The notes: generated by a model not told the origin, from the sequence alone. Positions 26,282 to 38,846 are shown, counted from the first letter of the stretch. The stretch is DNA of 64,000 bases from Takakia lepidozioides (GCA_030704615.1 CM060732.1:12770001-12834000), one strand, 5' to 3'. A program made the numbers and translations.

Positions 26282-27674
26282 GCATGCCTTCACACTCCCC
26301 ATGCATGCCATTGCATCCATATGACCCCATGCATCTAAAATGACTAGGGTAGGTGGAGAATACACGTACCAGCTTTCGCTTCCGTTTCTATTGTTGGCGT
26401 ACCGCGTCCCGTCATGCGTCAATTGGGTGGACAACATTGGGCAATCGTTACGATGCAGGATGTATTCGCCGTGTTCGAAGGTTGCAACGCTTGTGCAACA
26501 AACGTATCTTGCATGCAGGTCTTTGTTATCGCTACAGAACGATCAAACAGTATCTTTGGATTTTCATTGTTCTCTTCGTCCAGTTTGTACCTTGCGGGTG
26601 AGTGATTTCTGCAATGAACATCCAAAACCCTCATATCTCTGCCATGTTCATTTCTTTGTTGGTTCTTTCACAGATGCATGCATAGATTCACCCGTTGGAT
26701 CGTAAATGAAACATGGTTTTGTTCGGTCGACAATTAGGGATACTAAAAACGACGGAACGGGGCATGGGTTTAGGGAAACTACTGCGTATGAACAACAACT
26801 CTCTTGCCCTAAATGCACCATACCCATACTCAGCAATCGTTTTATCAATACACTAGTTAGCAAAGTGGACAAGTGGGCATGTTTGCTAGTCCTCAAACCA
26901 CTTCATGCAAGCATTCATATGGAGGTGAGGTGAACACATTGTTTCATATGGAGCTGAGGTGAGGAGTTCGTTCCTTTGCTGATTCTTTGCTGATCGTGGG
27001 AAGCCTGGTAAGGCATAAACCTACCTATTTTGCAATTTGTGATGTTGTATTCCGAAAGAATTCAAGGTGACGGCATCACTTTCCATAATTCACTATCTCC
27101 CTCTACGGACGCGCACATACCAGCTATCGCATTCTTTGCTTCTTTCCGCACTTTGCTGTATTTTCACTCTCCATCTCCATATATGGCTGTCATATGAGCT
27201 GCAGTCCATTCGTGGTGTTTTGGTGTTTAGGGTTTACTATTAGCGACATGCATATCATTGTCTAAGGTATATTGGCTGGGTTCATGGGCCATGGATGCAA
27301 TTGGTCTTTGCATGTTTTATACCTTGCTTAGGATTTCCAGTGGCATTGGCTGTGTAGGTTTGCACGATGCTGCAAGTGTTGGCAAACGCAGCAATCACGA
27401 TCAAGGAGAGCAAAATGATAGAGAACCGAAGGGAATACCGCGAGACATATGAAACTGATGAATACGAGGATCTCATATGCGAGGCCTACTCCAAGGCGAG
27501 GGTGCATGAACCTAGTGCGTCTAACAGACGACAATACAGATGCATATACTGTCATCTGCTTTTTGGGGATAAAAAAAACTGAACTTGCACAGGATAGATG
27601 GTTGTAGGAAGCATGGGCAAGATGAGGGTGCCCTTAAAATGTATCCTGTTTTTTAACCCTGCCAAAGGGGTATC
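26282..27674. other. Left subterminal region of the MULE
   Basis: No firm gene. Several small ORFs exist. The one at 27367-27582 (71 codons) ends YRCIYCHLLFGDKKN, which has a CxxC pair and could be an upstream exon of the ULP-like gene, but no splice link could be proven. The region presumably supplies the promoter for that gene. Confidence 0.4.
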
Positions 27675-30600
27675 ATGGAGAATGTGCTCAGGCGCCACAA
27701 CTTGATGCCGCCTCGCAAAACCACACAGAAGAAAAAGCCTGCATCCTCTAGTGAACCAGTGTCCCAAGAAATGGGTGATTATCCGAGAAAATCATCAAGG
27801 AAGAACAGGGGTCAAGTTCGGCTGGTCTTGACAGATTCTGAGGAGGACTGCAGCGTTCATACAGAAGCAACAGCAGTTGAACTTATTGACTCCTACATGG
27901 AGGCATTCGATGATGGGCCGAAACGCAGGAGGGTTCAGCTCCCTACTAAGGGCCCTTCCTCCCATCGTCCAGGGCATGACAAAGCCTTCACTTCAGGTAC
28001 TCTTCCTCCTGACAACTCCAAGAAAGGGTGTTTGAGGGCAGGGAAGGTGCATGCATCGCTCTCTACAGCAGGCAACAAAGGGAGCTCCGTCAAAGTTCAT
28101 CCTGATCCTCCACTTCCTCGCTCCAGGGAGGAGGCAATTTCTTACTTTACCAACAAGTCCAAAAATTTGTGTGGATCCATTGAAGTGCCCAAAAAACCAC
28201 CACATGTGAGATGCCCTGGACTTTTCACCCTACTACAGCACCGATTGCTTCCTCAAGACTTTCCAAGCATAGAAGATGCTCACTTTCAACAGTCCCTCAG
28301 GCAGCTTGTTGATGCGGAGGACTTTGCTGCACTTCTCTTGGGCGCAGCCTACGGCCGGTGGTGGCTGAATAGACAGGTGAGCAAAATACCACATCTATTC
28401 ATGCACATTTTGATTTTGCAGGTGCATTTTGAAGAGACATGCTCATGACGATGGTTTTGCAACCCGAGTGCATCACTGAAAAGGTTTATTGTATGAATGT
28501 TCTTGACCTGAACGTGCAAATTGGCATGTGAACCAGCATGAAGCACCACAGGAGGAGAAGGATGTTGTCTTGAAGACCATGGCGCTGTGGGCAAAGAAGC
28601 ATGGCGTTCCTTGTGATTATGCAGCTGTCTACAATGAGTGCACAGCCATTACAGAGTACCATAAGTACATGACTGCCGTTTCAGCCTGCGAAACGAAAGA
28701 AATAGCAAGACAGGCAGAGTTGCAGGTCATCAGAAACAAGTACGTCGAAGACCAGTTGGCTGTGTGGGATACCAATTTCCATCGTGAACAGGAGAAGCGT
28801 AAGTGGGGTTGGTCCCATGTTTATAGCATTGTTCATGCTGGTAATGTGCCTGCTTCCCTTCATACTTTCATGAAACACTCGCAGGACGAATCTAGCCTCC
28901 TACGGGGTGTGTTTGCAAGGTACCGCAAGGCAGGGCCACCTATGAACTGCCCGATAATTTTGCAGGTGTTGCGGACTATCTGGATGTCATATCCCAGTAG
29001 TACTGAGGCGGTCTCATCTCCTGCAAACCCATTGTTGCATGACGTGCTGGTTCAACTTGTTGGAACCGAAGAGGGCAATGCCATGCTCAGACATGCTGCA
29101 ACCAATTTCCGCATTGTTGGCCGCTTTTTCTTTGCATACCTGCCACAGAATCTCGTGCATGAGACGAGCAGAAGCGTGGAGGATTTATTACATGCCAATG
29201 CGAGTTATAGAGATGGTATGAAGAAGGAGATGACTGACTTCATTGAAATGACTCGTTTTCGTGCTTTGGGGGATCTGGCCATGTGGAAGCCAAAGGTTTT
29301 TGACACATTGTGGTGTACTAATACAAGCAGCCATTCTGAGAGACACGAAGCAATTCAAGTCTTCCAGGATATCCTCAAGCATCGTGAAGACATTGACATG
29401 GGCTGGATTTCGCTCACAGAAGGTGATAATGTTTCCATGCTTTTCCTTGAATGCACTTGCCTTCCATATGTCTGCATTGTTTGTGGTGCCCTTAAACTCA
29501 TGCTATGGTTCTTTCACATTGTAGGTGATATCGACCATGCAGCATTGCAGGACGCCTACGTGGAAGCATTTCTCCAGGTGCAACTGTTGGGGGATAGCAG
29601 ACGCAACCTGGATAATCAGCGACTGGCAGGTGATGATATTCATGAAGATCATGCGACAACACCCCCTCCTGCTTTGCCTTCTCATCAAGTACATTGGGAT
29701 GTCCTGCAACGAGCTCATAAACAGTCCCTTCCAGTCACACCTACTTCACCTATGTTCGGGTCACCCACAGAGCTGTTGCAAGATGGTGAGCCTACACCTG
29801 GAGTGGAAGGGAAGGTTGTTGTGCAACACATTGGGACTCATGGGGAGGAGCCCAACCATGGAGATGACGGTCCTCTTCATATTCAGGAGTCCTGCGCCAC
29901 AGACCTTGCTCTACTGGGCATTCATGCCACTGAACCAGGTGCATTTACGCAAATGGAAATGGTTCTGCATTCAAGCCTGGCATTAGTTGAAAGCCCCGCC
30001 CCCTTGGGCGTGAGATCCCCTCATTCTGACACACGTTCTGCTATGCATGCAGCAACAGGAGTGAGGTCCTCAAAACCCCCTGTGCATTATGTCAACCCTC
30101 AATTTGGTTTTGCTGCAAAGAACGGCCTCCTTGGTCCGTCCCCCAAGGCTCTCCTTTGACCACATTTGAGTACTGCCCGAGGAAGTCAATTGGGCAGTAA
30201 GGGAGCATCAAGCAGCGCACCAAACGCTTCAACGATGACATGCATGTTGGCGACTTCTTGCTTCCCTCCCCACCTCATAGCATCGAAGATACAAATGAGA
30301 ATCGTGTCAAAGATGGGAAATCAGTCACACCTGAAAAGAACAATGTCTCCCAGCCACCCCTTCGTCGCTCGTCCCCGTCAGTACTGAATGCCCTCTTTCT
30401 GCACCTGTCAATTTGGAATTTCCTCTCCCAATGCCCCAGCCCCTTCGGCATCATCTTGCTGACATGAACGTCTGGTATGTGATTGAAGGGTCCATGAAAG
30501 GCTCAATGAAGCTTTGTGAGTCAACAAATTGTGCTCTTTTCCTTTCTTTACAATGGTACTGTTTTGCATTCCGCACTATCATTACCTCATGCACCCTCAT

Positions 30601-31705
30601 TGTTGAAATCTCCCTTCTTTGACATGTATCGTTATGTTGGATGTCTTCAGGATAACATGTGGTGCACAAGTCAAAAACTCCTCAGATGTGTGGTTTTTCC
30701 GCACAACCATAGGCCCTCACATCAATCTTAGACTAGATGACGCAGATCTGTTGCTTAACCCTAGGGGGTGGACAAGTGACAGACTCATGGATTTCTATTT
30801 GCGGGGGAAAATACTGTCCGTTCCCGTCCATGTCAGAAACAAAATACAGATTCTTGACAGTTTCACGTGGATATGCCTTCGTGACCACTACGACGAATTT
30901 GGTGGGGGCGCTCGTTCTATTCTGCAGTGGATGCACCAACGTTTCCCCTACCTTCACTGTGATGGGGTGGACGCAATGATTATTCATGTTATATATGCGT
31001 ACGTACTCTGCTGCATGCTACCCTATATTACATATTGTTGTTGTAATGTACTATTGTTCTCACAACATGTTCTTACGCCTCCGTTTGCACTTGTCATGTG
31101 CAGTCAGCATTGGAGTGTCGTCATTCTGGAGTGCAATGGGTATCTTCATTTAAATAGTGTGAGAAGGTCACATACTCACAGGATGCTCAAGCCGTTGTTA
31201 TGACGTTTCTGGGCACTTTGCAGAGGATTACAACCACCAAGCCTGCAATGGAAGAATGCAACAACCCCCCGTCTCTGGTTGTATCCCCGTGTCCCCCAAC
31301 AAAAGCCTAATTGGGAGTGTGGTTGTTTCACGGCACATTTCATAGATGTTTACTTGACTCAAACATTTGTACATCCACAGACTGGAGGTGCAGGCCCGGT
31401 ACGTTTCTAATTGTTCATCTCCATATAATTTGCTGCCTTTCATAGTATGTGTTTCAATTATTGACATTGTGTTCGTTGTCCCTTCTCTGATCCTAATCCA
31501 CCATGCAAAGTTTTTGCAGCTCAACAAGCATTGGTTTCCGTTGCATGAGGCTGTCAACAAAAAGAAGGAAATTGGGGATGTTGTATTGCTGGAATTGCAG
31601 ACAAGAAGCCATGGCGAACCATACTGTCTTGGGGACGATGAGGATGTCCCCGATGTTTTCCATGGCTACGCCAAAAGACCTGCATGCTCATTCATGCACC
31701 ATTGA
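27675..31705 (+). CDS. MULE cargo: large nuclear-type protein with C-terminal Ulp1/SENP (C48) protease module
   Basis: My splice model is 27675-28376, 28537-29422, 29525-29785, 30354-30519, 30651-30998, 31104-31166, 31224-31398 and 31520-31705: 2787 nt, in frame, 928 aa. The N-terminal 230 residues are basic with NLS-like PRKTTQKKK and PKRRR; the middle matches nothing I know. The C-terminal third shows the C48 order: WTSDRLMDFYLR, then QHWSVVI with the catalytic-His position, then LHLNS where the family normally has Asp, then VPQQKPNWECGCF with the catalytic Cys. C48 proteases remove SUMO or related tags. The 31167-31223 intron is only 57 nt and the 30519 donor is weak. If the 29785 donor is not used, translation stops at 30159, giving a 740-aa protein without the protease. 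Gene presence is fairly sure; exact exons are inference. Confidence 0.6.
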
Positions 31706-33502
31706 ATGATGGAGGGTTCTTTTAGGAAGTTCTTTATGACATTTGAAAACGTTCTGGAATTGTGTGATGTATGATGACATTTTTAACTCTACAATGACAT
31801 TTCTTTCTCTACAATGACTTCACTGTGAACAACCCATGGGGAATGTGTCCTCGTGGAATGGTTTTGAGAGCAAGGCCCTGTGTCCAGGCTTTACATTTGT
31901 GCATGCCATAGCGAGGTAGCAAATCTGCATGGTCGCCGGGTTTGCATGCATATGCGTTGGAATCCAAGGGTGTGATTCCCTTTATGTTTCCTTGTGGGCC
32001 ATAGGACCAGAGATCGCGTGGCCATGATCTCAGCATTCCGGTGTTTCTCGTGAGCACAATACGCATGCTCCACTGATGATTAAGGGCAATCACGATGCAT
32101 GATTCACAATGCAATCTGGACCCCTGTCAATATTATCTTGACGAAAACCATTCACATATCAAAATGAGAGCAAGGCAGTAAGTCTCCAAGGTGGGTAGGC
32201 TTGCATGTGGGTTGCTTGCATGTATAGTAAAGTTTGCAATAAAGTTTGCACTTTCGGACTGTAGTAAAAAATCAAAGCTTTTCTATATCCACCCTCTTTT
32301 CCCAGTACACATTCACTGGCGTCCATTCATCAGGAGGAAAAAACAGGGTGGGGAAGAACTTCATCTTATTTGACAAGGATTTCACAAGTCGCACGAACCT
32401 CCCTCACAGAATCAAATATGCAATTCCACCGCCATCATGCAGTTCCAGCAGCATCAGCATCGACGAGGTGATCAACAATGCGATCAAGCTTGACATGTTC
32501 ATAAAACCAACTTCCACGATGACGTTCTACATGTCCACCGATGGAAGTCCGGTCCGATCCATTCGGATTTCCATAATGCAGTATGCAAATTGGGCATCTT
32601 ACATGCGGAAGGACAATCCAGACTCTCACCCCAGCATGGCTCAGAAAAACGCCATGGAACTTTGTAAATTGTGCACCAAATGGTAATTGTCGTTGACGTC
32701 CTAATAGCATATACTCCTGTAGCAGACGTAGACATAACCATTCTCCAAGAAGCATGTCACCGTACCTGTGCCGAGGGGTTAGTAGCAGGGCAGGGCCCCA
32801 ATCTCTATGCCTATTGCGTCGGCGTGGCATGGGGGAGGGGAGAAGGGATGTGGGCACAACTGCCACCTGAGAAGGACGTGACTCTTGGGGCCATGAACAG
32901 TGTAGTTGGCACGAGGGACTGGATGAAAGATGTCGGGATGAATGGTGCAGACGCAAATAGGGATGATGCACATGGTCACTTTTGCAAACAACGCATCACG
33001 GATCTGAAGAACTGCATGGAAATGGCTGGGAGTAGCTTGCTAGTCAAGGGAGCTTTCAAGATGCGATGTTTTCAATGTGATTGCATGTGGCAAACTCTGC
33101 AGAAGAAATATCCATTTGGGAGCTTTGTGACACATTATGAAATTGTGATTGGGCATATTAATGGATTTCTTAAAACTATCCGCATCACATCCATTTTCGA
33201 ATGCATGCACACCAGTTCTCATGCCATGCTAGCATCAGAGGACATGGAGCCCATAAAGATATATTGCATATGTACTGCCACCAAGGCCCCAAAGTCATTC
33301 ACCAAAGGCATGGAATGGTGACCCTCACGAAGTGCCATTTGAACTCACCAAAATCTGGAAACTGAGTTCAAGACAACATGACAATCCATTTTTGAAGCAC
33401 CAACAAACAGGTGAATCATACAACCGTGCCTTCATTAGCACACAGTCAATCTGTCTCTACATCATAAGGAATGAACCCTAAAGCATGGCAAGGTCACTGC
33501 CA
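31706..33502 (+). other. MULE interior with two overlapping plus-strand ORFs of unknown function
   Basis: ORF 32246-32686 contains SIDEVINNAIKLDMFIKP and MTFYMSTDGSPVRSI. ORF 32671-33321 (216 codons) overlaps its end in another frame and contains MRCFQCDCMWQ. They might be parts of one frameshifted or spliced cargo gene. An antisense ORF of 178 codons (32435-32971) overlaps both and looks like a shadow. No family recognised; 31706-32190 shows nothing coding. Confidence 0.3.
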
Positions 33503-33962
33503 CTATTCCACTGCATGTGGTGCAGACGGGTCCACAAACACCATGGATTGGGGAATCCAAGCCAAGATGTCCTGCACCCATGGTGAGTCCATTGCAATGT
33601 GCTCGCCCCACTCCAAATACACGCCATCGTAACGAGAATGCATTTCCTTGAATGTGCGGAATATCACCTTCTCAACGAGGCCAAGAAGCACATGGAGGAT
33701 GATGACACCCTTCTGGTCGTCCTCGTCCATCGTGTACGCATACTCCAATGACCCCAACTCCACGGTAAGGGTGCGTACCCCTTCTTTCAAAGCGTACGCC
33801 CATGCTTTGTCTTGCCCTGCATATGACTCCACCATGGACAACAAATGTCAATGCATATCCGTGGAGCTCATTCTGCTGCAGACCAAAAGCCCATTCTCCA
33901 CAACCTGCGCAATGCGTGCTCTTGAGCATTCCGCTGTTCCATAAATGTCTACATACTCCATA
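33503..33962 (-). pseudogene. MULE cargo ORF of unknown family, one in-frame stop
   Basis: The minus strand reads from MEYVDIYGTAECSRARIAQV through about 150 residues to the stop at 33503. A single TGA interrupts the frame just upstream of the second ATG at 33844. The second part (113 aa) contains GVRTLTVELGSLEYAYTMDE and YDGVYLEWGEHIAMDSPWVQ. It has balanced protein-like composition with no low complexity, which makes chance unlikely. No signal peptide, membrane segment or known motif was seen. It could be one exon of a larger gene or a decayed cargo gene. Confidence 0.4.
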
Positions 33963-34084
33963 GATACCTGGGAAGAGTGGAAGAGAGGAAGAGGGGAAGA
34001 GTGAGGGAAAGAAATGTTGAATGAGGGATGAAATGCTACGGATTAGGGTGTGGTAATATTGTTCGCCTCAAATACAATGTGCAT

Positions 34085-34262
34085 TCGCATACATGCCATA
34101 AATTGCCATGACAGACATTCGCATATAGGCATAAGTTGCCATGACTTTCTATGACTTTCTTTCCATGACTTTCTATGACTTGCCAGTTTGGGTTCATAAA
34201 TTGGTGCATACTTATATAAAAAAAGGATGAGGCATGACTTGCCATGACTTCCCATGACATGC
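34085..34262. repeat. Short degenerate tandem repeat, CCATGACTT type
   Basis: Repeated variants of GCCATGACTT, CTATGACTTT and CGCATA occur across about 180 bp between the two divergently oriented cargo ORFs of the MULE. The array may lie in a shared promoter region. Confidence 0.6.
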
Positions 34263-34715
34263 CAACAGTTTCCCGCCTATTGAACTTAAGTTTAGGTTGT
34301 TTTCATCTCTTTTTCATTGTTTATTTACTTGAGTCCTCTTGCTTTGCTCTCTTGCTTTCTTGGAGCACTCTTTCATTGTTTCTTTCTTTGACTCCTATTG
34401 CATTGCGATCTAGATTTCTGGGAGGCCTCTTTCATTCTAGCTTTCTTGCACCCCTCCTGCTTTCCCCTCATGCATACAAGAAGCCCTCTTGTTTCCTCTC
34501 ATTCTTTCTTTCAGTCCTCTTTCATTCTTGGATCAGCCTGAGCCTAAGCCTGAGGTCTCTTCCTCTTAAGCACCCCTATTTCATTCTAGTTTAGGGTTCA
34601 GCCTTCTTGCTGGTTTTGAGCACTCTTACTTTCCTGTCTTCATTCTTGACGCCCTCTTGGTTTCAACCTGTTTTGATTCTTTCATCTTTGCAACACACCA
34701 TCTTCAACCAACACC

Positions 34716-35443
34716 ATGCCCACAAGTGCGAGCTCATCCAATGGCCGTGGCCCCCGTTCCATTCAGCAGCCTGATGCAGGTATGCTTGGCAACCTCACTC
34801 CCTTCGTCGCACGACGCATTTGGATGATGGACCACTGCATCGACTATTCCAAACCCATGCGAGGTGATATTCTTGTGAGAGCTTTTGAGTTTGTTGGCAG
34901 GTTGGCATGGTGCGGATTTTATGACCCAAACAATGCAGGGGATGCCATGATGTCCAACACTCTGGTTTTGCGTTCTAGGTTCCTTGAGGTCCCAAATGAG
35001 GAGTGGGGTCCTTGGACTCTTGGCATGGACCCAGACAAGAGCAAGAAAGTTTCCATCTTCTGACAATTTTCCAATGGGTGGAGGGTTCATGGGATGTCAA
35101 GAAATTGGTAGACTCCGTCCCCAACCCAATTTATCGGTTGTTGAGAAGGAATATCTCCCATACCTGCCCTATGAGTGGTCCAGGTGACCTTTGCATGACG
35201 GTAAATGGGGACACCGTGTCTGTTCACTTCGCATCAGAGGTGGGGGGGGGGGAACTGAATAGCTCCAGCATACTCCTGCGGGTCTTCTTGGAGAACTGGG
35301 AGACGGATCACTTCCACCATGTTGTCCGTACGTTCCAGTGGAATGTGCAACTTTCATCATGGAAAATGAAATCCAAAGTGCATGAAGTTGATGTGCCAGA
35401 GTATGACTGGGACTTTAAATGCATTGACTGGTTTGCGGAGTAA
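34716..35443 (+). pseudogene. MULE cargo gene of unknown family, frameshifted
   Basis: Frame one starts MPTSASSSNGRGPRSIQQPD and runs to about 35045 (VARRIWMMDHCIDYSKPMRG, then VGRLAWCGFYDPNNAGD). It stops at 35063, but protein-like sequence continues at once in a second frame: FQWVEGSWDVKKLVDSVPNP, then LCMTVNGDTVSVHFASE, ending CIDWFAE at 35443. The gap is too short for an intron, so a one-base shift near 35050 is the simplest reading. A run of about ten G at 35241-35250 could be a further indel site. The product would be about 240 aa, soluble, Trp-rich. No family recognised; a lectin-like or capsid-like fold cannot be told apart by eye. Confidence 0.45.
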
Positions 35444-36576
35444 CGTGCTGGATCTTACGGTTGTCATGAGCAATGTATCTTGCTATGCAACATTTGTCTC
35501 CTGCTAGTGCTATGAGTCATTTGTGCTATGATTCATATGGTCATCCTTCTGTTCAGGGAGTTTTGCTTGGTGGCCTCATACAATACAGTTGGACAACACA
35601 CCTGAACACCCGTGAACATCATCCACAGGCACAAGGTTGCTATGAATTTGAGTTCCCACATCCTCATGTTAACGATGCGAGCACAGTTCAATTATGACCT
35701 ATCATTTACGCGTCTCATGTAAATTTCCGAGAAGACAAGGTCGATGGAGTTTCACATACGAACTGCTGTCATTCCCGCACCACCAATTCCATACACTCTT
35801 GTTAAGTGTGGCCATGGCTTCGTGACATCCACGACTGTATGGCTTATGTAAACATTCGCATATTTTCGCCAGGTGCCATAGCTTGGGTCATGGTTGCTGT
35901 ATCCTGTACATACATGTGAGGTTCTAGTATGGAAAATGGTCACCAAACCCCTTGCATACCACTTGGATGCAGCAATGTTTACAGTCACTGAGGGAGCTCA
36001 TTCCATGTCATTGCAACGCACCAAATTACCTTACAAAAGATGAAAATGAATGCAAAGGATGCGACTTCACAAATGGCGTTTTCTTTCACCACGGAAATGC
36101 TATGAATATTGTAATACCATTTCCATGCAACATAACAACTTCGCCTGGCATACAAAATCACGTTAATCAAGGGTGAAATGCAGGCATGGAACGAAGGGAA
36201 TATGGATATGTACTCTGCTGCATTCATAAAATGTACAATGTAGCTTTAAGAACGAACCCCTCCATACATTCCATAGAAAACAAGAGAACTTTGCAGTTTC
36301 CTCAACTTCCAGCCTATGCAGTTTATTTGGCCTGGCCCTTCACAGTTCGCGACGATCCAGCATGCATCAATATTTTCAGTCACTGAGCGAGCTCATTCCA
36401 TTTGCATGTGCAACACAACAAGTGTCTTTACAGAAGAAGATGAAACAGAATGCCATGAAACGTCTGGAAAACATACGCATTCTTACACTCAGCATACTGC
36501 AATGTCATTGTGGCCAAGCAAGAAAAAATGGAATCGTCATAAGAAGACATCTGAATTTCCGCCTGCCCCATCCTCA
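35444..36576. other. MULE interior, no supported gene
   Basis: A 74-codon plus-strand ORF (35473-35697) and a few others around 36316-36681 occur without motifs. Similar phrases recur near 35985 and 36365 (CAGTCACTGAG[G/C]GAGCTCATTCC) and near 36020 and 36420, suggesting an internal duplication of about 400 bp downstream of the transposase. Confidence 0.4.
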
Positions 36577-38846
36577 TCAGGATGTGTACAATTGCCTCTT
36601 CGCATTCGTTCGTTCAGGCATAGGTGGCAGATGACGCTTTCTACTGCGTGCCTCCAGAAAATCCTTCCATCTCTCAAGTGAGTTGGTGTTTCCATCGTCA
36701 ACCTCAGTGAGAGTGGGGTCGTCCTGGGGATGATGAATACCCTCCTCCATTGTGGACGTCAAATCGCAAATTTTCCCTTTGGCTGCTCGAACCATAGCAA
36801 GAAGGTGTTGCTGCAAAACCGTGCTCTGTCTGGTCATGTCGAGAACCTGCTCGAACTCAGTTGATATCATTCCCAGCAATGGCAGTCCTGGACTTTTCTG
36901 AGATGAATATGGTGATGAGTTGTGTGTGGAAGGAAGAGGAGGCACTTTGGAGCGCATTGATGTGGGTGATTGCGGTGGTGCAAACAGGCTATGAAGGCCT
37001 CCTCTGCTGCTGCCAATAAGGCTTCCACAGTATTTTGCTATGGTTCCATCTTCCAAGTTGGGGTGCATCATTTGCAAAATCTTCACTTGATGCGCACACA
37101 TATTCCCTTTGCGGGCATGACGACAATCGCAACACCCCCAGTTGGACTAAAGATTGTGAACCGTATAAGTAGTCTCGTCATCCCAAATACATTTGACAGT
37201 TGCGATGCCCCTTTCTGTCTGCGGAAGATTGACATTGCAATCCGGAATCTGTTTGGCAAGCAAAATAGAGCTACAGACGAAGCCTTCGAGTCGCTTATTA
37301 CGGATGAAGCCATATGTTTTGGCATAGGACAAGTACCAGTAATGAGTGAGCAAATCACCTGTGAGTTCATGAATGAGCCAATCGACTCGTCTGCTGACCA
37401 GTTTAGTCTTTGTGCATTTCAGCTGTGCCTTCAGATTTCCATGATAAGCTTCAATGGCGGCATTTGTGTCTTGTCCTGCGTGTGGAATGTTGCGAGAACC
37501 AAGAACCCACTCCTGCTCCAAGTAGTCACAAAATTCACTTAGAGTGGGGTACTTGAAACGCAAATTCACAAGTTCGCACACCGCCCATGCTTCACCTGCG
37601 TCGCCCTCACTTTTTGACGCACTATACATGATTTTAGACATGTCTTGCATGACACATGCACGCAAATCTGCATCTTTGATCTTAGACACAACATTCTTTT
37701 GCCATGCTCTCCTCACATGCCAAAGGCATAGAAATACTGCAGACTGCCCCCACACGGCCCTGACATAGAAAGACATGTGAGAACATTATAATGTGGAGAA
37801 GTGCAGAAAACCTCGGAATTTCAAATAGGTGCGAATTGGCAATCACCTGATTGCTTTTATTTCAGCATCTGCGTCATCAACAATGAAAGCATGTGGACAC
37901 CATCATGCCTGGTCACAAGGAAGCTTCCCGTTCAGTGCAGACATCCATGGCTCCAAATCGATTGCCTTTGATCTCGCTGTGATGATGAATGCAACTGGGA
38001 TTCCATTCAACACCATCATGGTGTATAGCAGGTACTACATAAACAACAATCAATGTACAACAATTCAGGCAAGTTTGAATGGAGAAAGATGTGAGGAGGA
38101 CCTTTGTACGATGTGGAGATGCAGTATGACAAGTACACCCTAAACCTGGCTTCAACGATTGTAATGAAGAAAAAACAGAGATCACACCTTCTTCTCATTG
38201 GTTCCGAAGGTGGCGTCGCAAGCGACAATTCTGTGATGGCCAAATTTCAACATTTGATCTCGCTGCCACACTGTTTGTATGCCAAGAACGAATGGAAGAT
38301 CAAGCTTGATGTCACTGGATGTCCAAGCCTTGTGGTTCTTTTCTTCTTGGTAGTAGAAAACACTGGCCATATTTTCATGCACCCACATGCGGACACTCTG
38401 GGCATCATTTCGGTGTTTTCTGAATGTCTCTTCATCGCATAGCGTCGCAATATTGCGTATGTCTTGGGAGAGGAGAAAAGTGCCTTCACTCGCATGGTGT
38501 GCTTGGCCATTATCTTGTTTATGCTCAGCCCAAGACGCAAATTGTGCAAAATCCATGACTTCATGTCATCACTAAGATGGGGAGCCATTGCACTTCGGTT
38601 CAACTGACATGAAGGTCCGTGGCATATCTCACCTCTTCCATTTACATGTTGTTTCTCATGATAAACTATCTCCGCCATAGCAGGGTCCAGGTAGCATTGT
38701 TTGACAACAAATCGGCACATGCAACCTCTTTTCATGCCTTCTCCTGTTTTGTTGTTTGTAGTCCTTACTTGTTTTGGTTTTTGTCCTTTGGATTCCGGCC
38801 CTACTCTAGGCTTCCTCCCCCTTTCTTGGCTGGACCTGCACGCCAT
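36577..38846 (-). pseudogene. MULE transposase (DDE core plus SWIM finger), frameshift and two stops
   Basis: Exons in reading order are about 38188-38846, 37847-38034 and 36577-37759. The N-terminal part has CMCRFVVKQCYLD then HEKQHVNGRGEICHG, resembling the WRKY/GCM1-type zinc finger of MULE and FAR1 proteins. The first catalytic Asp is in CDATFGTNEKK, spliced to LLYTMMVLNGIPVAFIIT. The second Asp region is FIVDDADAEIKAIR. CLWHVRRAW follows, then a SWIM finger CCDCRHARKGNMCAH and a 170-residue tail. Three lesions are visible: a frameshift near 38490-38520, a TGA at 37903-37905 and a TAG at 37147-37149 just before the SWIM finger. Splice sites between the exons are GT-AG and keep phase. The protein would bind the terminal inverted repeats and cut and paste the element; this copy should not be functional. 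Confidence 0.88.

Noticed and set aside
29785-30353. Treating 27675-30159 as the complete gene (740 aa) and the protease as a separate gene
   Set aside because: Possible, but no ATG-led start exists for the protease part, and a strong GTGAGC donor at 29786 joins in phase with an acceptor at 30353; kept as the stated alternative only.
32435-32971. 178-codon minus-strand ORF in the MULE
   Set aside because: Antisense to plus-strand ORFs, low-complexity Leu/Arg/Ser/His composition, no motif; likely a shadow.
34085-34262. CRISPR-like array
   Set aside because: Repeats are about ten bases, degenerate and unspaced; the genome is eukaryotic.
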